Made by a program: the position numbers and the translations under genes
Source of the DNA: a virus
Length of the DNA stretch: 45,541 bases
IMG/VR virus record: IMGVR_UViG_3300008267_000093
Location: 1 to 45,541 of that record
Direction: 5' to 3' (one strand)
Part shown: positions 1-8,350 of the stretch, in pieces
Position numbering within the stretch: position 1 is the stretch's first letter
Layout of the letters: every line of letters begins with the position of its first letter
The notes under the pieces: model-generated
Seen by the model: the letters and a program-made list of their open reading frames with translations, nothing else
Told to the model about the DNA's origin: nothing
Databases searched by the model: none

Positions 1-24
1 AAGAATATATTAAAAAATAAATAG

Positions 25-1242
25 TTAAATATTTATTTTTATCGATAAAGCTAAAAATTGATTAATGTTTTTGGTGATATGTCTGTCTGTTTTACCATAT
101 GCAATCAACTCACCTAATTCATCATATAAACCTACTTCACTAATTCTAGGTGTATCATCATCACCGAAATATAAACTAGTAGAAGAACCAAATTCACCTC
201 TTTCAGCTAAACATGTGATAACTTGACTAACATTTGTTGACACACTATCAAACGTAATGGTTGTTGCTGTGTAATTAGAATGTATTGTTGTACCACTATC
301 TAAAATATCGTTTACAATAGTAGGGTTTGTTATCACTACAAACCCTTTATCTAAATAAGCAATACCGATTGCGGTATCAGCTGTTTTAGATAAATTTGAA
401 TTAGTCTGCAAATTGTAAGCTTGTTTACCGTTTAAACTAAATGGTTTATTCAACCCGTAACCAGTAGACCAACTTAATGAATTATCGTTGTTTGGTTTAT
501 TTATTGCATCACAAAATAATGGAGCAACATTAAGACCAAAATTAACTACATTATTAGCCACATCTCTATGGTTAGCATCTAACTCAGTAGTTTTAGCTGA
601 ACCGTACTGATAACTACTATAAATACTATAAGTACCAGCAGATGTTGGTAATTCTAAATTAATTGATTTACCATCAATCATTTCACCATACATTGAATTA
701 TTGATTCCGATGACTAATATTCTATTTGTTGCAATTCCACTAAAACATGTATCAAAATAACCACCATTAGCATAAGTTAGTCCAGTATAGTTAATGTCTG
801 ATGTTGTATCTAGTGGTAAGTTAAAAGTTGTAAATAAGTTAACTAAGGTATCTGTATCTAGATTTTCTCTATTAACCACATTAAAAGTTAAACTGTTAGC
901 ACTAATAGTAACAAACCCATTATTAGTTGTCTCAGTTAAAACATTAATTGATTGTGGTGAAACTGGCTTAGTTAAATTACCAGCTTGGTCAACTATTAAA
1001 TAGCTTCTAATACCAGTTGTTTGTGGTGTACTATTACTAATAGTGTTTCCATAACCTACACTCCCATTTATTGATGGGACTTGTCCAGACTGTAAGGTTA
1101 AATTAGTATAATAATTAGCGTCAGAGTCACCTAAACTAAAAAATTTAATTAGTGCGTTATTAGTAGATACTAATTTTTGTCTACCAATCGGTGTTAACTT
1201 AGCTGTTAATGTAATCGATGTTGCTGAAGTATTAAATCCCAT
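25..1242 (-). CDS. Tail fibre/collar-like virion protein (405 aa)
   Basis: Likely a tail-fibre or fibre-adaptor protein at the distal end of the late operon. The N-terminus has KLTPIGRQKL and then GDSDANY, and the next gene upstream (733 aa) has the matching KLTEVGRMQL and GDSEINY, so the two share an N-terminal domain that probably docks on the tail. The C-terminus has SEVGLYDELGELIAYGK, the pattern seen near the end of P2 gpH-type/tail-collar proteins. The middle is rich in Thr, Ser and Asn, as in beta-structured fibres, and matches nothing I recognise. The gene starts at ATG 1242, two bases after the stop of the 733-aa gene, and ends in TAA. Host-receptor binding is inferred from position and composition. 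Confidence 0.6.
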   Translation of the reverse strand: MGFNTSATSITLTAKLTPIGRQKLVSTNNALIKFFSLGDSDANYYTNLTLQSGQVPSINGSVGYGNTISNSTPQTTGIRSYLIVDQAGNLTKPVSPQSINVLTETTNNGFVTISANSLTFNVVNRENLDTDTLVNLFTTFNLPLDTTSDINYTGLTYANGGYFDTCFSGIATNRILVIGINNSMYGEMIDGKSINLELPTSAGTYSIYSSYQYGSAKTTELDANHRDVANNVVNFGLNVAPLFCDAINKPNNDNSLSWSTGYGLNKPFSLNGKQAYNLQTNSNLSKTADTAIGIAYLDKGFVVITNPTIVNDILDSGTTIHSNYTATTITFDSVSTNVSQVITCLAERGEFGSSTSLYFGDDDTPRISEVGLYDELGELIAYGKTDRHITKNINQFLALSIKINI

Positions 1243-1244
1243 TT

Positions 1245-3446
1245 TTAGAAGTCAATTGATAATTCTAATGTTATTGTGTTGTTATTGGCTAACGCTATTG
1301 GTGTACTTAGTTTACCAATACAAACTAGATTCTTATCAGAATCATAGATACCAACCTCACTTACCTTTAAATTAGGTGGGTTTGTTGATGGGTCAGCACT
1401 TCTAGTTAAATTTGTTGTGTCATTAAAAAAGCTTGAATTAACTCTGATATCAAAAATAGTTTTAAATATTGTAGCACCTATATGTGTGTTTATATTACCA
1501 TAGAAAAATCTCTCATCACCAAATTGTAATTTATCAAAAGATACATTAGGTACATAACTAACTAATGTATCTAGACAAAAGTCTTTAGCATCATTAGCTT
1601 TAATTAAATCTAACACAAAATTATTTGTAGTTGGTGTTTGAATTTCTAAATAAAAAGGGTCAATAGTTTGATTACTAACACCAGTTAATAAAGGTGAAGT
1701 GTAATTTAATTCTTTCCATAAAGCTGGGTCTGGTCTATCTATTACCGAATCAACAACTTGATATAATAATCTAAAATTATGAGCGTAAAAACCGTAACCA
1801 TCATAATTTAAATCTTCAATTTTTCTCATGTATGGTAATAAATCAACATCACTTATTTTAAATTGAATATCTTTAGCGGTTGTAGTCGTATTAGTTAGTT
1901 TAATATATTTCTGACAAGGTAACGAAGACGTGAAACCAGAGGATACACCTAAATTATCTAATGAATAAGTTAAATAAATAGTTTTATTCGCAGCTAATAT
2001 ACCAGTAGATGTGTTACCACTTGGCGATGCTAATGATGCTGAAAGTTCTGGTAATGTCCAATTTCTATTTGATTTGTAAGACATTGCTGCAACAATTTCA
2101 TCATCATGTATAACAATCGTTTTCAATTGAGGGTAAACTCTACCTACCACTTCTGGAACTGTAGAAGATATTTTAGTTGGGTCTTCAATTAAATCAATGT
2201 ATTGTAAATCTTTACCTAGTGTTTTTGTTTGACCAGTAGCGATAAATCTCATACCCATTTCTGTACCAAAACCAGTTGCAAAATTTCTTCTATGATACAT
2301 TAAGTCTGGTAAATCTAAATAAAGATATTTGTTAGTAGTCATATCCATATAGAAAAATTCACCATAAATACTAGACATCATGTTATTAGTATAATGAATT
2401 ATAGAAATTGATTTAGATACATCGTCTATTCTACTATTTCCTGGTGTGTCACAAGCTTGTGTAAACAAATCACTAGTAGAACCAGTAGATTGACATAGAT
2501 ATTCAAAATAAGGGTTTTTAGAACCTAAATAATCAAATGAACCATATTTAGTATAATCCTCATATAATTTAGTTGTTGTTAAACCAGTAACACCAGCTAA
2601 CGTTTCACACCAAACATTATTCATATTCCAAACTGGTACTTCACTACAGTTAACTGGACAAAGCGAATCAAAAGATAAAGTGTTTGTATCCCAATAATAA
2701 GTTTGAGTGTCAGCACCAAATTCTGTATAAACCTCACCACCACCATATAAATAAACTTGTGAAGCACCAGTGAAATTAGTTAAATTAAGATTAGGTAACT
2801 CTCTATCTAAAGTAACCGTATAACCAGTGTTAGTTGGTGTCATACTTTGTACCTTATACCATAAATTTTGTAATGGTTTATCATTTGTATTAGTAACCAA
2901 AGCACCACCAGGTAAACTAGTAATACCATTAGCCCCAAAACTACTATATTTAATCAAAACAAAATCACCTAAACTCACACCACTATAATTAATAAATAAA
3001 TTAGTAGTACCACTAAAAATTGAATTTCCAGCTATGTTAGATGCAATGTAGTTTGTATATTTAACGTGGTCTGAATCTGTTTTAGTTTCAAAATTACCAC
3101 CAGTTAAAGTAAAAAAACCTTTTTCATCTGCTTTATTGTTAACCACTGACTTAATAACATTAAGATTTGAGTTATTAATCACTTGAAACGCATCTCCAGT
3201 TGAATTAGGATAAATAAACGATTTGATATCTGGTTGTCTATCAAATGGTCTTAATATCATACTAGTTGCTGATAATGTAACGTGTGATGGGTTAGCATCA
3301 ACTATAGTTTCCCTAGAATAATTTATTTCTGAGTCACCAATAGCCCAATGAGAAAAATTTAATTTCCCTAATGATAATTGCATTCTACCAACCTCAGTTA
3401 ATTTAATTGAAACGAATGGACTACTACTTTTTATAATGTATGACAT
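1245..3446 (-). CDS. Tail fibre/collar-like virion protein (733 aa), paralogue of the 405-aa protein
   Basis: A large fibre-like protein sharing both ends with the 405-aa protein just downstream. The N-terminal motif is KLTEVGRMQL followed by GDSEINY, and the C-terminal motif is SEVGIYDSDKNLVCIGK. The centre, about 600 residues rich in Thr, Asn, Ser and Tyr, is unrelated to that of the partner, which suggests duplication followed by exchange of the receptor-binding part. The C-terminal motif resembles P2 gpH/tail-collar fibres, and the gene's place after a gpI-like gene fits the P2 J-I-H order. The 71-base gap upstream is AT-rich and may hold a promoter. No catalytic motif was seen. Confidence 0.6.
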   Translation of the reverse strand: MSYIIKSSSPFVSIKLTEVGRMQLSLGKLNFSHWAIGDSEINYSRETIVDANPSHVTLSATSMILRPFDRQPDIKSFIYPNSTGDAFQVINNSNLNVIKSVVNNKADEKGFFTLTGGNFETKTDSDHVKYTNYIASNIAGNSIFSGTTNLFINYSGVSLGDFVLIKYSSFGANGITSLPGGALVTNTNDKPLQNLWYKVQSMTPTNTGYTVTLDRELPNLNLTNFTGASQVYLYGGGEVYTEFGADTQTYYWDTNTLSFDSLCPVNCSEVPVWNMNNVWCETLAGVTGLTTTKLYEDYTKYGSFDYLGSKNPYFEYLCQSTGSTSDLFTQACDTPGNSRIDDVSKSISIIHYTNNMMSSIYGEFFYMDMTTNKYLYLDLPDLMYHRRNFATGFGTEMGMRFIATGQTKTLGKDLQYIDLIEDPTKISSTVPEVVGRVYPQLKTIVIHDDEIVAAMSYKSNRNWTLPELSASLASPSGNTSTGILAANKTIYLTYSLDNLGVSSGFTSSLPCQKYIKLTNTTTTAKDIQFKISDVDLLPYMRKIEDLNYDGYGFYAHNFRLLYQVVDSVIDRPDPALWKELNYTSPLLTGVSNQTIDPFYLEIQTPTTNNFVLDLIKANDAKDFCLDTLVSYVPNVSFDKLQFGDERFFYGNINTHIGATIFKTIFDIRVNSSFFNDTTNLTRSADPSTNPPNLKVSEVGIYDSDKNLVCIGKLSTPIALANNNTITLELSIDF

Positions 3447-3517
3447 ATTTTTTTTATTTTCTTGGTATTATAAATCTTTTCTATATTTTAATTATAAATA
3501 TTCAATAGTAAATAATA

Positions 3518-4951
3518 TTAATACGAATTTATAGAATTAGTTATTATTTTTATTGGTATTGCATCACTATACGCTATACTGTTTATCTCCGACCCACAAA
3601 TTGTTGTATATTTTTTATTATTTTTTACTCTATAGTAATATTGACTTCCAATAGACCCAGTAATAGTAAAACTATTTAAATATATTGAAGTATTTTCTAT
3701 ATAATCGGTGTTTCCAGTAAAATAAAACGTTGAAAAAGAGCTATTATTACTAACCTCTAAAGTAAACACCCCTTCACTAGTTTGTGGTGGTGGTGTAATT
3801 TCCCAACTTACTGTTACCACTTTTGTGTTTATATTATTAGAATAAGCCAAATAAGGATAATAAACTAAAGTTATTAAATCACCGTCAACCAAATCACCTT
3901 CTAAAATTATTCTTTTAGGGTTAGTTGTTGATAAATAATAATCAATACCATCAGTTAATGTTGCACCATTTATCATTACTATTATTTTACTCAAACCATT
4001 TGATTTAATAGATGTATATACTTCATACTTACCAGTACTAGTATTATAATAAAATAAATTATTACCTTCACCATCAGTTGGTCCACTAGGTATTGGGTCG
4101 ATTATATCAATATTATCAATTGTTAATGTTTCTGAATTTAATGGAGTGTAAATTAAAGTTACTATATCATCTTCTACTGTTGGTCCAAACAATGTAATAA
4201 CACTTCCACTATAAGTATAATCATACCCTTTAGATAATGCTAACCCATTTAATGTTAAAATAAAATCACCATTCGGTGTATTTGGAATGAGAATATTTGT
4301 AGTGTTTGGTTCTGGTAAAAAAATTGATTGGTATAAATAATTAATGGGAACACCTACATCACTATTAATTAATGTGGGTGTTGCAGCTGACGTAAATGCT
4401 ACAAAATAGTAGTCTAAATTGTTATCGTATATATCATATTCAGTACCATATAAATAAACACTAGTATCAATAACTTTATTTAATTTATTTAAATAATCAG
4501 TATTAGCATTATATTCAAAAAATCCTTTTATTAAATACTCTCCATCCAATGTTAGTCCACTAGTAGGTACGTATTGTGTTGTTGTGTTTGTTGCACTAAA
4601 AGCTGAATATTTTATTGATTCAGATGTAAATATAGGTGTTGTTGTAAACCCAGAAAATATAGGTGTATATTTAAATATGGAATACTTAAAGTTAGGGTCA
4701 GAATCTAAAAATGTTTGTGTATTTGCAGTAAAATAAAAAGTTAATGGTATAGTATTAGTATTCGATGTTGAAACAATGTGAATTCCATCGGATAACGTAT
4801 TTCCAGTACAATTTATTTTTGTAGCTCCACTAACATTAAATAAAGGTGTTTCAAAAGTATATATGTCAGAACTCATATTGACATTATTCTTTTTATAATT
4901 CCTTACCCCAGAATGTTGTGTTTGTGAATATATTCTTTCTTGATATCTCAT
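3518..4951 (-). CDS. Putative tail-fibre protein with two repeated beta modules (477 aa)
   Basis: Unrecognised as a whole, but built like a fibre. Two related modules lie at about residues 226-270 and 323-368. Each has a hydrophobic strand, then NGLALSKGYDY or NGATLTDGIDY, and then a strand ending DIVTLIYTP or DLITLVYYP. This 'NG..L..G.DY ... gD.iTLvY' pattern is common in phage tail-fibre repeats. A fibronectin-like stretch follows toward the C-terminus (from about residue 385). The start ATG at 4951 overlaps the stop of the 80-aa gene by one base (TAATG), which suggests translational coupling. A second Met at residue 26 is a possible alternative start. Role as an adhesin or fibre is inferred. 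Confidence 0.5.
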   Translation of the reverse strand: MRYQERIYSQTQHSGVRNYKKNNVNMSSDIYTFETPLFNVSGATKINCTGNTLSDGIHIVSTSNTNTIPLTFYFTANTQTFLDSDPNFKYSIFKYTPIFSGFTTTPIFTSESIKYSAFSATNTTTQYVPTSGLTLDGEYLIKGFFEYNANTDYLNKLNKVIDTSVYLYGTEYDIYDNNLDYYFVAFTSAATPTLINSDVGVPINYLYQSIFLPEPNTTNILIPNTPNGDFILTLNGLALSKGYDYTYSGSVITLFGPTVEDDIVTLIYTPLNSETLTIDNIDIIDPIPSGPTDGEGNNLFYYNTSTGKYEVYTSIKSNGLSKIIVMINGATLTDGIDYYLSTTNPKRIILEGDLVDGDLITLVYYPYLAYSNNINTKVVTVSWEITPPPQTSEGVFTLEVSNNSSFSTFYFTGNTDYIENTSIYLNSFTITGSIGSQYYYRVKNNKKYTTICGSEINSIAYSDAIPIKIITNSINSY

Positions 4952-5193
4952 TAGTAACTAATTTCAATTTCTTTAATTTCAACATCATATTTATTTTTCA
5001 AACCAAATAATGTTGGTTTTGACATTCTAGATGTGTCTTCAATTTTAGAAAAATTTTGTAAAAAGGCTATAAATCCGTAAATATTAACAAAATCCTCACC
5101 TTGTATTTCACATATTATATTTTTAACCGCATACATTGAACCAATATATTCAGTTACTATCTCTCCTTGAATGTTCTGTAAAAGTGTTAACAT
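4951..5193 (-). CDS. Small unknown protein in the fibre operon (80 aa)
   Basis: Not recognised. It is a compact protein with no Cys-pair motif, signal peptide or clear membrane segment, and it ends in the acidic, Ile-rich stretch DVEIKEIEISY. Its stop overlaps the start of the fibre-like gene downstream (TAATG), and it follows the 1036-aa gene after 43 bases. That placement would suit a small fibre chaperone or connector, but nothing in the sequence proves it. The ATG sits directly in an AT-rich TATAAATATG context, leaving little room for a ribosome site, so the exact start is uncertain. Confidence 0.55.
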   Translation of the reverse strand: MLTLLQNIQGEIVTEYIGSMYAVKNIICEIQGEDFVNIYGFIAFLQNFSKIEDTSRMSKPTLFGLKNKYDVEIKEIEISY

Positions 5194-5236
5194 ATTTATA
5201 AATATTATTTGAAAATGTTTTTTATTATTATTTATG

Positions 5237-8200
5237 TTAACCTATTGAAACATTTACACTACCAATAAATTCTGACCCGATATCTATTTTTTTCATGTAA
5301 ATACCACAACACTTAATTGTTATCGGTTTTTCAGCAGTAATATTTGTGTTTTCAACACATGGATTGTTATCATAAATTTTAAATTCATTTATATTGACAT
5401 TATTCATACAAGTATATAAATTACCTTTTTTATATTGGAATTTTTGTTGGTCGAAAACAGTGTTAGCGTATATCTTAGTACTACCCCATATTGTTGTTGA
5501 TGGAACTACTTGTTCAACCACATCTGACCAATAATTACCAACCATTTTTGTTAAGTCATTCATTTTATCGTATGTATATGCTAGACTAACGTTTGTAGTG
5601 AATAACGATGACGTTAAATATCTATCATAAAGAGCTCTTAATGTTGCATAATCAGAAATAGTTTTTCTATTTTTAACATCAATCATTTCTGTAGATACAA
5701 CTTCAGTGAAATTTTCTGCTGTATCAATAGTTGTTAAATCTGTTGTTGTTAAAGATGTAAATGACATACAATCAGCACCACAACTACATGAATTAATAGT
5801 TTGACCACTGCAAATATTATCATAGATACCTAAAATATCATTATTTTTATTAATATAGCACCAAACATCAGTTTCAATTGCCGATGCGATATTCATATCT
5901 AAATCAATCTCTTTACTGTTAATAACTAATCTTTCATCAAAAACACCGTAACTTGTATTCCTAATTTGAGTACCTCCAGTTGAATTAGCGATTAAAAATT
6001 CTCTATCTACATATGAAGAGTTATTAACCCATGATTTTTTATTATCTATAACCCTTCTTAAATTAAACCCAGGCGATTGTGTTAATGTAATTAAACCTTT
6101 TGTTCCGTTAACACAATCTCTATTTAATTTAATGTTATCTAATAATACACAAATATCTGAACAAGTATTGTTTACTTTTAAAGATATTGTTAATTTTTTA
6201 TTTTTTATTTTTTCAATAATCTCATCATCTGTTATTTCTTCACTATAACTTAACCATTCTGAAGAAAAAATCTTAGGTGTTAAAGAAGATTTAAATGTTT
6301 CTAATTCTGTAGAATCATAACCAGATTCATTAATTAAAGATTTATATAAAACATCTTTAATCATTCTACATGAAGAAACATTACAAAAATCACCATTTGA
6401 TGTTTTTTTATCTTTACATAGTTCTGGATTTAACAAATAAAAACCTAACGGTACTGAAGGTCCGTATAAATTTTCTTTTTCATAAACAATAGGTATACAT
6501 GTATTAGAACCAGCCCAATTTTCTTCTTGACTATTAGGTGTTCCACAAATATAGAAACCACTTTTAGTTTGGTTCGCTAATAAGTAATCATATAAATTAC
6601 CAATACCTATTGATGGAAATAAACTATACTCATACACTGAAGTTAGTGTACCATTTGATTCTATAACATCTAAACTAACACTTACATCTAAAGTTTCTAA
6701 AGCTTCAGTAATTGTTTTACAAGATTGGAGTGACGTAGATTGACTTTCTAATAAAGATAATTCGTTTTTTAATTCATTTATCTTTTTTGTACATTCTTGT
6801 GATTTAATAATTGTATCATCGATTAGTTTTTTTAAACTAGATTTATATCCAAATGCTGTAGTACACTCATACATTAAAAACCTACCAGTATTTTCTTGTA
6901 ATTTAAATAAATCAATTACTTTCTGACATGTATATGAAGTATCATCCCCATCAATAAATTTTTTATAGTTTACTGTTCCTAATAATTTCTCCCATTCAAT
7001 TAACCCATTGTCAGTTAAACAAAAGTTTTTAGGGTTACCAAGCATATATAAACCAAAAGGTGTTGTGTCACCTAAATTACCAAAACCAGTTTTATTAAAA
7101 TTAGTAGTATTTGTTACTTTAACACGATTTATTGGGTTAATAGTGTAAGGTAAAATCATGAAATTATACGCATCTTGTTCAGAATTAACATCATAATACC
7201 ATATTGGAAATTCACTCCAATTTATAAGACCATTAAAATTTCCACTATTGTACCAATTGTTTATGGTATTAGTTGATGCACCAACACATTTTGTTGTTAC
7301 CGATTTAGTTATTAATTTACCACTTGAATCTTTAACTGCAAACCAATATGTCGCATCAACAGTAGCTGAAACATCAAGTAATATTGTGTTATTTTGAACC
7401 CAATTAGCATTTGATAATGCTTGTGATTCAGTAGTTAACACATCTTTAGAAATTTGATAACTACCGTCACCACCAGTAATATTCTTTACACCTATACTAA
7501 CAGTATTAACACCACATACATAGTATGTCTCAAAGTTTAACGGTATAATAGTTTGTGGTGTAATAGCACTTTCTTTTAGTTTATTTTGTTGGATGGTGAA
7601 ATCACTGCAATAAACTGAATAACTAGTTTTTGTATATTCTTCAGTTAAACCGTCTATCCTTTCAGTTAATAATTGACAAGACACTTCATTTTCAGAAATA
7701 GATTTTTTAACCGAAATTATATTAGCTTCGATTGTGCTGGTTTGAATTGAGGTATTTGGGTTTGTTATTTGTGATAATTTAGCACAATCTAATTTAAATA
7801 AATAATCAAATTCTATCGTTACTGAACAATCGTTATCATTTTTACCAATATTAAAAATTGCACCATCATTACCTTGTGGGTTAAGTACTATTTTAAATGG
7901 GGTATCACATGATTCTTCTAAATTTTGTTTTGGTTTAATTCTACAAGATTGTGAATCAGCATCCCAAAATGGTGTTATATTTTCATCAAATACATTTTCT
8001 TGTATTTCTACTTGTGAGATACGGTTTATCTCTGGTATTATTGTTTTAAGTGTTTGTTCACAACACTGTTTACCTAAGATATTAACTTGGTAATCACTTT
8101 TTTTATTTTCATAAGGGTCAATAAAAAATTTAAACTCACCATCTGAAGATAAAACTATGATTTCTTGTTTTGGTTTAAATCCTTCATTAGTCCCCTTTTC

Positions 8201-8347
8201 TTGAAAATAGGTAGTTTTTTGGGTATAGAAATTATCACTCCAAACATTTATAATCTTATCTTTATTAACTCTACACGTTGCAGCACTATCTTCTGGGTCA
8301 AACCCTCTATATTGTGGAATATTTACGTTTTCTAAAAAATAACTCAT
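5237..8347 (-). CDS. Large Cys-rich virion protein, probable baseplate/fibre component (1036 aa)
   Basis: Not recognised by family. The protein has many cysteines, including CC pairs (GKQCCEQT and IKCCGIYMKK near the two ends) and a CSCGADC cluster at about residue 835. A short coiled-coil-like stretch (KKINELKNELSLLESQ) lies at about residues 525-545. A segment around 280-350 (NITGGDGSYQIS then TYWFAVKDSSGK) resembles the SprB-like modules of the 1527-aa protein. It sits three bases after the gpI-like gene and just before fibre-like genes, so a baseplate-to-fibre connector is the best guess. No enzyme motif was seen. Confidence 0.5.
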   Translation of the reverse strand: MSYFLENVNIPQYRGFDPEDSAATCRVNKDKIINVWSDNFYTQKTTYFQEKGTNEGFKPKQEIIVLSSDGEFKFFIDPYENKKSDYQVNILGKQCCEQTLKTIIPEINRISQVEIQENVFDENITPFWDADSQSCRIKPKQNLEESCDTPFKIVLNPQGNDGAIFNIGKNDNDCSVTIEFDYLFKLDCAKLSQITNPNTSIQTSTIEANIISVKKSISENEVSCQLLTERIDGLTEEYTKTSYSVYCSDFTIQQNKLKESAITPQTIIPLNFETYYVCGVNTVSIGVKNITGGDGSYQISKDVLTTESQALSNANWVQNNTILLDVSATVDATYWFAVKDSSGKLITKSVTTKCVGASTNTINNWYNSGNFNGLINWSEFPIWYYDVNSEQDAYNFMILPYTINPINRVKVTNTTNFNKTGFGNLGDTTPFGLYMLGNPKNFCLTDNGLIEWEKLLGTVNYKKFIDGDDTSYTCQKVIDLFKLQENTGRFLMYECTTAFGYKSSLKKLIDDTIIKSQECTKKINELKNELSLLESQSTSLQSCKTITEALETLDVSVSLDVIESNGTLTSVYEYSLFPSIGIGNLYDYLLANQTKSGFYICGTPNSQEENWAGSNTCIPIVYEKENLYGPSVPLGFYLLNPELCKDKKTSNGDFCNVSSCRMIKDVLYKSLINESGYDSTELETFKSSLTPKIFSSEWLSYSEEITDDEIIEKIKNKKLTISLKVNNTCSDICVLLDNIKLNRDCVNGTKGLITLTQSPGFNLRRVIDNKKSWVNNSSYVDREFLIANSTGGTQIRNTSYGVFDERLVINSKEIDLDMNIASAIETDVWCYINKNNDILGIYDNICSGQTINSCSCGADCMSFTSLTTTDLTTIDTAENFTEVVSTEMIDVKNRKTISDYATLRALYDRYLTSSLFTTNVSLAYTYDKMNDLTKMVGNYWSDVVEQVVPSTTIWGSTKIYANTVFDQQKFQYKKGNLYTCMNNVNINEFKIYDNNPCVENTNITAEKPITIKCCGIYMKKIDIGSEFIGSVNVSIG

Positions 8348-8350
8348 ACT

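Noticed and set aside
5193-5200. TATAAATA box at the 80-aa gene
   Set aside because: It overlaps the start codon itself, so RNA begun from it would lack the start; at best it would serve the next gene, and chance is likely in this AT-rich gap.
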